Positions 1-6,700 of a DNA stretch of 11,120 bases are shown piece after piece. Position 1 is the stretch's first letter, and each line of letters opens with the position of its first letter. Origin of the DNA: Ruminococcaceae bacterium UBA1213 (lineage in GTDB: Bacteria; Bacillota; Clostridia; Oscillospirales; Acutalibacteraceae); contig DBXL01000143.1 of assembly GCA_002309275.1 (NCBI GenBank), positions 984 through 12,103 of the forward strand. Direction: 5' to 3'. Below the pieces are notes generated by a model. That model was not told where the DNA came from, ran no database searches, and saw only the letters and a program-made list of their open reading frames with translations. The position numbers and the translations under genes were made by a program.

Positions 1-551
1 ATAAAATATGCAATCATATTCATTTGCCGTTTCAGTGCGGAAGTGACAGGATACTCAAACGCATGAACCGCCATTATGACAGGGCGAAATACATGGAGAT
101 AGTGAACTATGCAAAGAGTAAAATACCCGATTTGTCATTAACGAGTGATGTAATCGTAGGATTCCCCGGTGAAACGTATGAGGACTTTCAGCAGACTCTC
201 GACTTGATAAGGGAAGTAGGTTTTACCTCTTTGTTTACGTTTATCTATTCGCCGAGAGTAGGCACACCAGCGGCAAAAATGGAAGATCCGATAAGCTATG
301 AAGAAAAGTCAGAGTGGTTCAGTGAACTTTTAAAAGTTCAGGAAGAAATAGCGGCAAAAAGATGTGCAGAGATGAACGGCAGAATATACAGAGTGCTTGT
401 AGAGGAACAGAAAAAAGACGGAATACTTTGTGCAAGGACACAAAATAATATAGTTGTGGAAGTTGGAGGAACGCCCGATTTAATAGGCACATTCCAAAAT
501 GCAGAGGTCACGGAGTCAAGAAACTGGATATTAAGAGGAAAAATTATTTAA
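1..551 (+). CDS. miaB: MiaB, tRNA-2-methylthio-N6-dimethylallyladenosine synthase (3' part only)
   Basis: This is the C-terminal 182 residues of MiaB; the reading frame is open to the left edge (first full codon at base 3), so the true start and the 4Fe-4S motifs lie outside the window. MiaB is a radical-SAM methylthiotransferase that converts i6A37 to ms2i6A37 in tRNAs reading UNN codons. The visible part begins with HIHLPFQCGSDRIL, the family's HIHLPxQSGS motif, followed by MNRHYDR. It continues through the end of the radical-SAM barrel (SDVIVGFPGET) and the segment around FIYSPRVGTPAA, and ends in a TRAM-type RNA-binding domain (about the last 65 residues, from the MNGRIYRVLVEE stretch). 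The next gene starts 21 bases downstream, so the two are probably co-transcribed. A TTG at 24 could be mistaken for a start, but homology clearly extends upstream of it. The methylthiotransferase assignment is firm. MiaB rather than MtaB or RimO rests on the motifs and on the mutSL neighbourhood. Confidence 0.93.
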   Translation, partial: KICNHIHLPFQCGSDRILKRMNRHYDRAKYMEIVNYAKSKIPDLSLTSDVIVGFPGETYEDFQQTLDLIREVGFTSLFTFIYSPRVGTPAAKMEDPISYEEKSEWFSELLKVQEEIAAKRCAEMNGRIYRVLVEEQKKDGILCARTQNNIVVEVGGTPDLIGTFQNAEVTESRNWILRGKII

Positions 552-572
552 TTTTAAAGGAGATAATTTAAA

Positions 573-1004
573 ATGGAAAACAAAAATGTAAATGAAATGG
601 ACATTATAGAACTGACAAGGGAACTTGGAAAGAAACTGCAAAAAGAGGATATATATTTAAAATATCAGCTTGCAAAGCAAGCAGCAGATGAAGATGAAGA
701 ACTGCAAAAGATGATAAATGAATTCGGCTTAAAGCGTGAGGAGATAAGCGAGGCTACATCAAAGAGTGAAAGCGAGCAGGATCCCGAAAGAATACAGAAG
801 CTCAACAGAGAAATGAGAAAAGTCTATGCAAAGATAATGACAAATGAAAGAATGATAAATTATAACGATACAAAAGATGAATTTGATGTTCTCATGAAGC
901 GTATCACCACTATCATACAGGAGTCATCAGAGGGAGAAGATCCCGAAACAGCGGATTATATCCCCTGCACAGGCAATTGTTCAGCTTGCGGAGGCTGTGG
1001 CTGA
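573..1004 (+). CDS. YlbF/YmcA-family protein with Cys-rich tail
   Basis: This 143-residue helical protein belongs to the YlbF/YmcA (Com_YlbF) family. In Bacillus subtilis YmcA (RicA), YlbF (RicF) and YaaT (RicT) form a complex that carries Fe-S clusters and acts with RNase Y in mRNA processing, competence, biofilm formation and sporulation. Residues 1-115 are charged, mostly helical and largely free of Cys. The end is a compact cysteine tail, C132-x3-C136-x2-C139-x2-C142, one residue before the stop, which suits metal or Fe-S binding. An AGGAG site at 558-562 sits 10 bases before the ATG. Position directly after miaB and before mutS matches B. subtilis, where the order is miaB-ymcA-cotE-mutS-mutL; this favours the YmcA role, and the length also equals YmcA. 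I have not assigned a symbol because YlbF and YmcA are paralogues and synteny alone decides between them. Function in this organism is inferred. Confidence 0.85.
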   Translation: MENKNVNEMDIIELTRELGKKLQKEDIYLKYQLAKQAADEDEELQKMINEFGLKREEISEATSKSESEQDPERIQKLNREMRKVYAKIMTNERMINYNDTKDEFDVLMKRITTIIQESSEGEDPETADYIPCTGNCSACGGCG

Positions 1005-1006
1005 AC

Positions 1007-1038
1007 AGTTAGCAATTAGCAATGTGCAATGAGCAATG
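1007..1038 (+). repeat. Heptad repeat element, copy A (TTAGCAA type)
   Basis: Four tandem 7-base units start at 1009: TTAGCAA, TTAGCAA, TGTGCAA, TGAGCAA, then TG. Bases 1007-1030 match the reverse complement of the elements at 3775-3798 (one mismatch, at 1008) and 8799-8822 (two mismatches). The array begins only 4 bases after the stop of the upstream YlbF-family gene. No coding role is visible. Confidence 0.85.
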
Positions 1039-1083
1039 TTATGATTAAAGTGGGGTTTGAGAATGAAGCAGGAAAGAAAATCG

Positions 1084-1113
1084 CTCCACTCTCCACTCTC
1101 AACACTCCACTCT
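1084..1113 (+). repeat. Second heptad tandem array (CTCCACT type)
   Basis: Units CTCCACT, CTCCACT, CTCAACA, CTCCACT and a trailing CT run in tandem. The period is 7 bases, as in the TTAGCAA element 45 bases upstream, but the unit sequence is unrelated. It ends just before the GGGGAG ribosome binding site of mutS (1121-1126). The block is strongly strand-asymmetric, C/T-rich on the plus strand. It appears once in this window. Confidence 0.75.
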
Positions 1114-1135
1114 ATTAAAAGGGGAGTAAAAGAAG

Positions 1136-3736
1136 ATGGCACTTTCACCGTTAATGGTGCAGTATCTGGAAGTAAAGGAAAAGAATAAGGATACTCTGAT
1201 ATTTTTCAGAGTAGGCGATTTTTATGAAATGTTTTTTGAAGATGCCAAGCTTGTATCAAGGGAACTGGAACTGACCTTGACAGGCAAGGAATGCGGACTG
1301 GAAGAAAGAGCCCCCATGTGCGGAGTGCCGTATCACAGTGTAGAGGGCTATATAGCGAAGCTGGTTGAAAAAGGCTATAAAGTGGCGATATGCGAGCAGA
1401 CGGAAGATCCGGCAAAAGCAAAGGGACTTGTTAAACGAGAAATCGTGCGTATAGTTACCCCGGGAACTGTCATGGAATCAAGTATGCTTGACGAAAGCAG
1501 TAATAATTTCATCTGTACGGTGTTCACTCAGAAGGATAAAACAGGCTTGTCATTCTGTGATATTTCAACAGGTGAGCTGTATGCCACACTTGTAGAGGGT
1601 GACGGTCAGGAAAATAGAATCAAAGATGAATTGTTGAAATTTTCGCCGAAAGAAATATTAATAGGCGGAGATGCAGTGAAATTCAAGACGTTGTCGGCAT
1701 TTATTAAAGATAAACTGTCAGCAAGTGTGAGTATGCTTGATGATGAAGAATTTTCCTTTGCGGAGGCTGAAAAGGTACTTTTAAAGCAGTTTCATAAAAA
1801 CAGTCTTGAAGAATTGCAGCTTGAAAGCAGTCCTCAGACGGTTTCGGCATTGGGTGCATTGCTTTCTTATCTCAGCCGTACACAGATAAACGGCTTGGAG
1901 AGAATAGACCATATTGAGATTTATAAAGAAAGTCAGTATTTGCACATAGATTATAATACAAGGCGAAATCTGGAATTGACAGAGCCTCTTAATTCAAAGA
2001 ATAAGTCAGCGAGTTTGTTGGCAGTTCTTGACAAGACGAAAACCTCTATGGGCAAGCGAATGATGAAAAGCAGTATTGAAAAGCCGCTTGTGAGCATGGC
2101 ACAGATAGTAAAAAGACAGAATGGTGTAACAGAACTGTATGAAAATGTAATGATGAGAATGGATTTGCGTGAAGCACTTGTAGGGATAACGGATATTCAG
2201 AGAATTATTACAAGAATCGTATATGGTTCGGCGAATGCAAGAGAATTGCGTTCCATGTGTAATGCGTTAAAGAGATTGCCGACAGTCAGAGCGACTATAA
2301 AAGATGGTCAGAGTGGCATTATCAAAAGTATGTACAGTGATTTGGACAGCTTGGACGATATATGTAAACTGATAGATGAAGCAATAGTAGATGATCCGCC
2401 ATTTACGGTAAAAGAGGGCGGAATGATAAAAGAGGGCTATCATAAAGAACTTGATGAGATAAGATATGATATGAATAACAGTTCGTCGATTCTGGCGAAG
2501 ATAGAGGCAAGGGAACGCACCGAAACAGGCATACCGAAATTAAAGATAGGCTATAACAGGGTATTCGGCTATTATATAGAGGTATCCAATTCATATAAAA
2601 ACATGGTGCCTGAAAGCTATATCCGAAAGCAGACTTTAACGAATGGAGAAAGATTCATCACACAGGAGTTAAAGGAACTGGAACAGAGGATATTGGGAGC
2701 AAAAGACCGTTCATTTGAGTTGGAGTATGCGATATTTGACTATATAAGAACAACTGTCGCCAAGTCGCTTGCAAGGATAAATAAGACGGCGAATGCAGTA
2801 GCCACGCTTGACGTGATAGCGTCACTGGCACAGGCGGCATTTGAAAATAATTATTGCTGTCCTACGCTCACGGCAGACGGGGTAATAAAATTGACGGAGA
2901 GCCGTCACCCTGTTGTTGAAAGCATATCAAGGGATATAAGATTTGTGCCGAATGATGTATTTCTGGACACAGATGAAAACAGGGTTGCTATTGTGACAGG
3001 ACCGAATATGGCAGGTAAATCTACATATATGCGACAAGTGGCATTGATAGTGTTAATGGCACAGATGGGTTCATATGTTCCTGCAAAGTCTGCACAAATT
3101 TCGATAGTAGATAGCATATTCACGAGGATAGGTGCATCAGATGATTTGGCAACGGGACAGTCAACTTTCATGGTAGAGATGAATGAAGTGGCATATATAC
3201 TGAAAAATGCGACAGAAAACAGCCTGCTTATACTTGATGAAATAGGCAGAGGAACATCTACATTTGACGGCATGAGTATTGCGAAAGCTGTATTGGAGTA
3301 TGTGGCAGATAAAAAGACGCTTGGAGCGAAAACACTTTTTGCAACACATTATCATGAATTAACAGTTCTGGAAGATACCGTAAAAGGTGTTAAAAATTAT
3401 AATATAGCGGCTATCAAGCGTGGAGATGATATTACATTTTTACGTCGTATTATTCGTGGTGCGGCAGATGAAAGCTATGGTGTAGAGGTTGCAAAATTGG
3501 CAGGCTTGCCCGAAAGCGTGATAGAGAGGGCAAAAAAGATTTTGTTGGAATTGGAGAGCGGACAGCCCAAGCAGAAACGCAGAGCGAAAAAGCAGGAAGA
3601 AACACCGCAGTTGACGTTCATGCCGGAAGAAACGGCAGTAGAAAAGCGTTTAAAATCAATAGATATAAACACAGTCACACCAATGGAAGCAATGAATATA
3701 TTGTTTGAGTTGGTGAAGCTGTCAAATCAGCCGTAA
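1136..3736 (+). CDS. mutS: DNA mismatch repair ATPase MutS
   Basis: MutS dimers recognise mismatches and small loops in newly copied DNA and, on ATP binding, recruit MutL. The 866-residue length is normal for the family. The N-terminal mismatch-binding domain carries the GDFYEMF motif with the inserting Phe and its Glu at F29 and E31. Connector, lever and clamp domains follow to about residue 600. The ABC-type ATPase has Walker A GPNMAGKST at 622-630, the GQSTFMVEM signature region near 675, Walker B LLILDEIGRG with D701 and E702, and TLFATHYHEL further on. The last segment (TPMEAMNILFELVKL) is the usual C-terminal oligomerisation helix. The ATG is preceded by GGGGAG at 1121-1126, 9 bases away. 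A 131-base gap with two heptad arrays separates it from the upstream gene, where Bacillus has cotE. MutL follows on the same strand with no terminator between. Confidence 0.98.
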   Translation: MALSPLMVQYLEVKEKNKDTLIFFRVGDFYEMFFEDAKLVSRELELTLTGKECGLEERAPMCGVPYHSVEGYIAKLVEKGYKVAICEQTEDPAKAKGLVKREIVRIVTPGTVMESSMLDESSNNFICTVFTQKDKTGLSFCDISTGELYATLVEGDGQENRIKDELLKFSPKEILIGGDAVKFKTLSAFIKDKLSASVSMLDDEEFSFAEAEKVLLKQFHKNSLEELQLESSPQTVSALGALLSYLSRTQINGLERIDHIEIYKESQYLHIDYNTRRNLELTEPLNSKNKSASLLAVLDKTKTSMGKRMMKSSIEKPLVSMAQIVKRQNGVTELYENVMMRMDLREALVGITDIQRIITRIVYGSANARELRSMCNALKRLPTVRATIKDGQSGIIKSMYSDLDSLDDICKLIDEAIVDDPPFTVKEGGMIKEGYHKELDEIRYDMNNSSSILAKIEARERTETGIPKLKIGYNRVFGYYIEVSNSYKNMVPESYIRKQTLTNGERFITQELKELEQRILGAKDRSFELEYAIFDYIRTTVAKSLARINKTANAVATLDVIASLAQAAFENNYCCPTLTADGVIKLTESRHPVVESISRDIRFVPNDVFLDTDENRVAIVTGPNMAGKSTYMRQVALIVLMAQMGSYVPAKSAQISIVDSIFTRIGASDDLATGQSTFMVEMNEVAYILKNATENSLLILDEIGRGTSTFDGMSIAKAVLEYVADKKTLGAKTLFATHYHELTVLEDTVKGVKNYNIAAIKRGDDITFLRRIIRGAADESYGVEVAKLAGLPESVIERAKKILLELESGQPKQKRRAKKQEETPQLTFMPEETAVEKRLKSIDINTVTPMEAMNILFELVKLSNQP

Positions 3737-3762
3737 GAAATTCTATGAAAGGAAAAGGCGAA

Positions 3763-3800
3763 AATTAGCACTTAATTGCACATTGCTAATTGCTAATTGG
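3763..3800 (-). repeat. Heptad repeat element, copy B, abutting mutL
   Basis: Read on the minus strand this is TTAGCAA, TTAGCAA, TGTGCAA, the same order as copy A, followed by a short inverted piece. The core 3775-3798 matches 8799-8822 at 23 of 24 positions. On the plus strand AATTAGCA (3763-3770) can pair perfectly with TGCTAATT at 3784-3791 or at 3791-3798, so the element can fold as an 8-bp hairpin. It fills most of the mutS-mutL gap and ends about 5 bases before the mutL ATG at 3806. Confidence 0.85.
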
Positions 3801-3805
3801 TAAAG

Positions 3806-5737
3806 ATGGGAGTAATCAATGTTTTATCCAAGCAGGTAGCGGAACTGATAGCGGCAGGCGAGGTTATAGAAAGACCTGGTTCTGTAATAAAGGAATTAGT
3901 GGAAAATGCGATAGACGCAGGAGCAAAGAATATCACAGTTGAGATACAGAACGGCGGAGTTACTTTTATGAGAGTAACGGATAATGGAATAGGTATCGAA
4001 AGGGAAGATGTCCGAAATGCATTTTTACGTCATGCAACGAGTAAGATATTAAAAGAAGATGACTTGGACAGTATAGCAACGCTTGGATTCAGAGGAGAAG
4101 CCCTTGCATCAATATGTGCAGTGTCGAAAGTGGATATACTCACAAAGAATATAAACGAAGATGAAGGCACACGTTATGTAATAGAGGGCGGAGAAGAAAA
4201 AGCATTTGAGCCTGTGGGGTGTCCGCAGGGGACTACATTTGTTGTAAGGGATTTGTTTTATAATGTACCTGCAAGAATGAAGTTTTTAAAAAAAGACGTT
4301 GCGGAGTCGAATAATATAGCGAGCCTTATGGACAGGATAGCTCTTTCACATCCGGAAGTAAGCTTTACATTTATAAGAGATGGAAAGCCGATGCTGAAAA
4401 CGTCAGGAAACGGAGATTTATATACAGCGATATTGCAGGTATTCGGAAAGCAGTTTGCAGCGGGACTGATAGAAACAAGTTATGAATATCAGGGAGTAAA
4501 GATGTATGGCTATGTAAGTAAGCCTGTAAGTGCAAACAGGGCAAGCCGAAATATGCAGGTATTTTTTGTAAATGGCAGGTATGTCAAGACAAAAACAGCT
4601 ATGGCGGCACTGGAGCAGGCATATAGTGGCTGTATCATGTCAGGAAAATTTCCTGCTTGTGTGATGAATATAGAGATAGACTGTTCCAATTTAGATGTCA
4701 ACGTACACCCGGCAAAGCTGGAGATACGTTTTACCAATGAAAAGCCGATATATAATTGTGTATATTACGGAGTGAAATCGGCAGTAATGGGCTATGATAC
4801 AAGGGACGAAACGACATTTGAGAGCAAAAGCGAGCCGGAAGTTCAGCCTTCCGTCAAGCCTGTTTTCGCAAAGCCGGCATTGACGGGCATACAAATGAAT
4901 ATTCCTCAAAAAGAGGAAAAAGAGGAGTATAATATATTTGAGCCGGAAACGAGCGGATTTTCCGTATTGGCGGAGAGGGAGAAAAAACCGGAGAATTTGG
5001 CAAAAACGGGAGAAATAAGAACAGTCAATCTTGCAGAGGAACTGAAAGAGGCTGAACCGAAAGAAAATGATTTCAGATTTGATGAAGAATCGAGTATAGA
5101 TTTTTTTGCCAACGTAGAGCCGAAAGAGCCGGAACATAAGGAAGAAAAAAAGGAGTGCGAGCCTGAAAAGGCTGTCAATTATATAGGGGAAGCGTTCAGG
5201 GCATATATTATCATAGAATATGATGAAGACAGACTGATGTTTATAGATAAACATGCCGCACATGAAAGGCTGATATATGAACAGCTTAAAAAGGATAATC
5301 CATCGACAGCCCCTCAGATGTTATTGGAGCCGATAACAGTAACGCTGGATAAAGAGGAATACAGCACTGTACTTGAAAATAAAGAGGCTTTCATGCAGGC
5401 GGGCTTTGATATAGACGACTTTGGAAGTGGGAGAATCATTATCCGTTCCGCTCCTCTTTTGCTTGAAAAGCTGGATATAACCGAGGCATTCATGGAAATA
5501 TCGGAGTATTTGCAAAGACATAAAAAAGTGATATTGTCGGAGAAAATGGAGTGGATATATCAGAATACGGCTTGCAGGGCGGCTGTCAAGGCAGGAAATG
5601 TGAATAAGCGTGAGGAACTGATACAACTGGCAGTAATGCTTGAAAGGAATCCTGATATAAAATATTGTCCGCATGGCAGACCTGTATATTTTTTCATGTC
5701 AAAGCATGAAATAGAGAAGAACTTCAAAAGAATATGA
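3806..5737 (+). CDS. mutL: DNA mismatch repair protein MutL (endonuclease type)
   Basis: MutL links mismatch recognition by MutS to strand removal. Of 643 residues, the N-terminal GHKL ATPase shows E33 in the ENAIDAG motif, DNGIGI at 59-64 and GFRGEAL at 94-100, followed by the transducer domain to about 330. An acidic, low-complexity Glu/Lys linker spans roughly 340-455. The C-terminal domain has the nicking-endonuclease motif DKHAAHERLIYE at 481-492 (D481, H483, E487, E492), C590 in ACRAAVKAG, and CPHGRP at 621-626, the metal-site residues of MutL proteins in bacteria lacking MutH. The usual Gln of DQHA is Lys here, which I take as family variation. I chose the ATG at 3806 because family proteins begin near it; the in-frame TTG at 3797 lies in a repeat. 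No Shine-Dalgarno site lies at normal distance: the nearest purine run is at 3748-3758, across the repeat element. Confidence 0.97.
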   Translation: MGVINVLSKQVAELIAAGEVIERPGSVIKELVENAIDAGAKNITVEIQNGGVTFMRVTDNGIGIEREDVRNAFLRHATSKILKEDDLDSIATLGFRGEALASICAVSKVDILTKNINEDEGTRYVIEGGEEKAFEPVGCPQGTTFVVRDLFYNVPARMKFLKKDVAESNNIASLMDRIALSHPEVSFTFIRDGKPMLKTSGNGDLYTAILQVFGKQFAAGLIETSYEYQGVKMYGYVSKPVSANRASRNMQVFFVNGRYVKTKTAMAALEQAYSGCIMSGKFPACVMNIEIDCSNLDVNVHPAKLEIRFTNEKPIYNCVYYGVKSAVMGYDTRDETTFESKSEPEVQPSVKPVFAKPALTGIQMNIPQKEEKEEYNIFEPETSGFSVLAEREKKPENLAKTGEIRTVNLAEELKEAEPKENDFRFDEESSIDFFANVEPKEPEHKEEKKECEPEKAVNYIGEAFRAYIIIEYDEDRLMFIDKHAAHERLIYEQLKKDNPSTAPQMLLEPITVTLDKEEYSTVLENKEAFMQAGFDIDDFGSGRIIIRSAPLLLEKLDITEAFMEISEYLQRHKKVILSEKMEWIYQNTACRAAVKAGNVNKREELIQLAVMLERNPDIKYCPHGRPVYFFMSKHEIEKNFKRI

Positions 5738-5767
5738 AAAGTTTTTTATCAAATTTAGATAAAAATA

Positions 5768-5797
5768 TTGATTTATCAGACATAAATGTGTTATAAT
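5768..5797 (+). promoter_or_regulatory. Probable housekeeping sigma promoter with extended -10
   Basis: A TTGATT -35 box (5768-5773), an 18-base spacer and a perfect TATAAT -10 box (5792-5797) preceded by TG at 5789-5790 fit the sigma-A consensus well. Transcription would begin near 5804, about 25 bases before the ATG of the coiled-coil gene at 5829. The 91-base gap after mutL is AT-rich, which supports a new transcription unit here. Seen in sequence; activity not shown. Confidence 0.7.
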
Positions 5798-5828
5798 TTC
5801 TTTATTATGACAAGGGAGTGTGGGATAT

Positions 5829-6596
5829 ATGCCTGAAAATAAACTTACCCATTCGGAGTTGTCGCCGAGTGTAAAGCATAAGCTGACAGCAGAGGAACAG
5901 ATAGATTTTCTTGAGAGAAAACTTGATGAGGCAAAGCTTGAAGTGACGGATAAAAATATTGCATTGATAGAGATGACGGCAGCAAGAAATGCGTTGTATC
6001 AGTCTGTGCAGGATACCCAGATGAAGCTTGCGGAGGTTCAGGGACAGCGGGACAATGATATTGAGGCCTACCAGAAGGAACTGACACTCAGACTTCAGGA
6101 AAAGCGTCAATTGCAGGCGGAGATAGATACATTGTCAATAAAGGCGAAGCGTTATGATGAACTGCAGGGAAGCCTTATCAAAATAAAGATGGATGCGGAA
6201 GTAAGGGCACACAGCGTTGTTGATGAGGCACAGGAAGTAGCAATGGATACAGTCATGCTGATAGATAATATAGAAAAGGAAATGGAGCTTTTCAGTCAGG
6301 ACATAGTATTTTTACGCAGAGATATAAAAATAGGCACTCTGACACTTGATGACAGGCTTGAAACGGTGTATGTAAGACTTCGCAGGAATCTTGACAGGCT
6401 GACGGAGATAAAGAAAGATTTTTATAAAAAGAACTCTCTGCCTATGGATGAACAGGAGCTTGGTTTTCCGTCAGGGATACCTCCTGTTGTAAAGTATGAG
6501 TATGAAGAAGTGAGCGAAGAAACAGATGAAGAAAAAGCTGAAGAGAAAATTGAGGAAAAAGTTGAAGTAAAAGCGGAAGAAACAAAGGCAGAGTAA
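5829..6596 (+). CDS. DivIVA-like coiled-coil protein with acidic Glu/Lys tail
   Basis: This 255-residue protein is highly charged, lacks cysteine and has no signal peptide or membrane segment. Residues about 20-115 have long heptad-like helical stretches (EEQIDFLERKLDEAKLEV and the Gln-rich stretch near 80-100) typical of a coiled coil. Residues about 120-160 (KIKMDAEVRAHSVVDEAQEV) resemble the Ala/Glu/Arg-rich helical part of DivIVA/GpsB-type scaffold proteins, which organise cell division or polar growth. The tail from about residue 225 is acidic and ends in four-residue repeats of the EEKx kind. The start is the ATG at 5829, with GGGAG at 5814-5818 ten bases upstream; the earlier GTG at 5820 is only one base from that site. 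It has its own promoter and terminator. The DivIVA link is a weak similarity by eye; a plain coiled-coil protein of unknown function is the safe reading. Confidence 0.75.
   Translation: MPENKLTHSELSPSVKHKLTAEEQIDFLERKLDEAKLEVTDKNIALIEMTAARNALYQSVQDTQMKLAEVQGQRDNDIEAYQKELTLRLQEKRQLQAEIDTLSIKAKRYDELQGSLIKIKMDAEVRAHSVVDEAQEVAMDTVMLIDNIEKEMELFSQDIVFLRRDIKIGTLTLDDRLETVYVRLRRNLDRLTEIKKDFYKKNSLPMDEQELGFPSGIPPVVKYEYEEVSEETDEEKAEEKIEEKVEVKAEETKAE
6528..6587 (+). repeat. 12-base in-frame repeats coding for an EEKx tail
   Basis: Five diverged 12-base units in frame (GAAGAAAAAGCT, GAAGAGAAAATT, GAGGAAAAAGTT, GAAGTAAAAGCG, GAAGAAACAAAG) encode EEKA, EEKI, EEKV, EVKA, EETK at the end of the coiled-coil protein. 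The drift between units suggests an old tandem expansion or composition bias rather than a recent one. Confidence 0.6.
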
Positions 6597-6624
6597 AAGA
6601 TTGTACATAGTGTGTTATATAATA

Positions 6625-6651
6625 AAAAGCGGTCAATTAAAGACCGCTTTT
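6625..6651 (+). terminator. Rho-independent terminator after the coiled-coil gene
   Basis: AAAAGCGGTC (6625-6634) pairs perfectly with GACCGCTTTT (6642-6651) around a 7-base A/T loop. The GC core followed by TTTT is a standard intrinsic terminator, 28 bases past the stop at 6596. The A-run on the left arm means it could also act on the other strand, but no minus-strand gene faces it. It separates the coiled-coil gene from cwlD. Confidence 0.88.
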
Positions 6652-6700
6652 GAGTTATTATTGAGAAAGCCTTGTCATATAGATGTGATGAGGTGGTTAT

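Noticed and set aside
1007..1113. CRISPR-like array
   Set aside because: The repeats are contiguous 7-base units with no unique spacers, and no cas gene is present.
3745..3768. Seven-codon frame (ATG to TAG) between mutS and mutL that could be a leader peptide
   Set aside because: No ribosome binding site in front of it and its stop lies in the repeat; more simply explained as the remains of the mutL ribosome site region.
3797..3805. Upstream TTG start for mutL adding three residues
   Set aside because: The TTG is part of the heptad repeat, and the family N-terminus aligns with the ATG at 3806.
4691..5263. A 190-codon open frame on the minus strand opposite mutL
   Set aside because: It is antisense to the Glu/Lys-rich linker of MutL, where biased codons leave the other strand free of stops. 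The product is Phe/Leu/Arg/Ile-rich with no family resemblance, and no ribosome binding site was seen.
5743..5765. AT-only hairpin (TTTTTATC with GATAAAAA) just after mutL
   Set aside because: No GC core and no T-run after the stem on the plus strand, so it is not a convincing mutL terminator.
5820..5828. GTG start for the coiled-coil protein
   Set aside because: Only one base separates it from the GGGAG site; the ATG at 5829 has proper spacing.
6674..6680. GTCATAT, a match to the sigma-E -35 box, before cwlD
   Set aside because: The -10 box at proper spacing would fall on the ribosome site and start codon of cwlD, and no CATACAAT-like sequence is there. Probably chance in AT-rich sequence.
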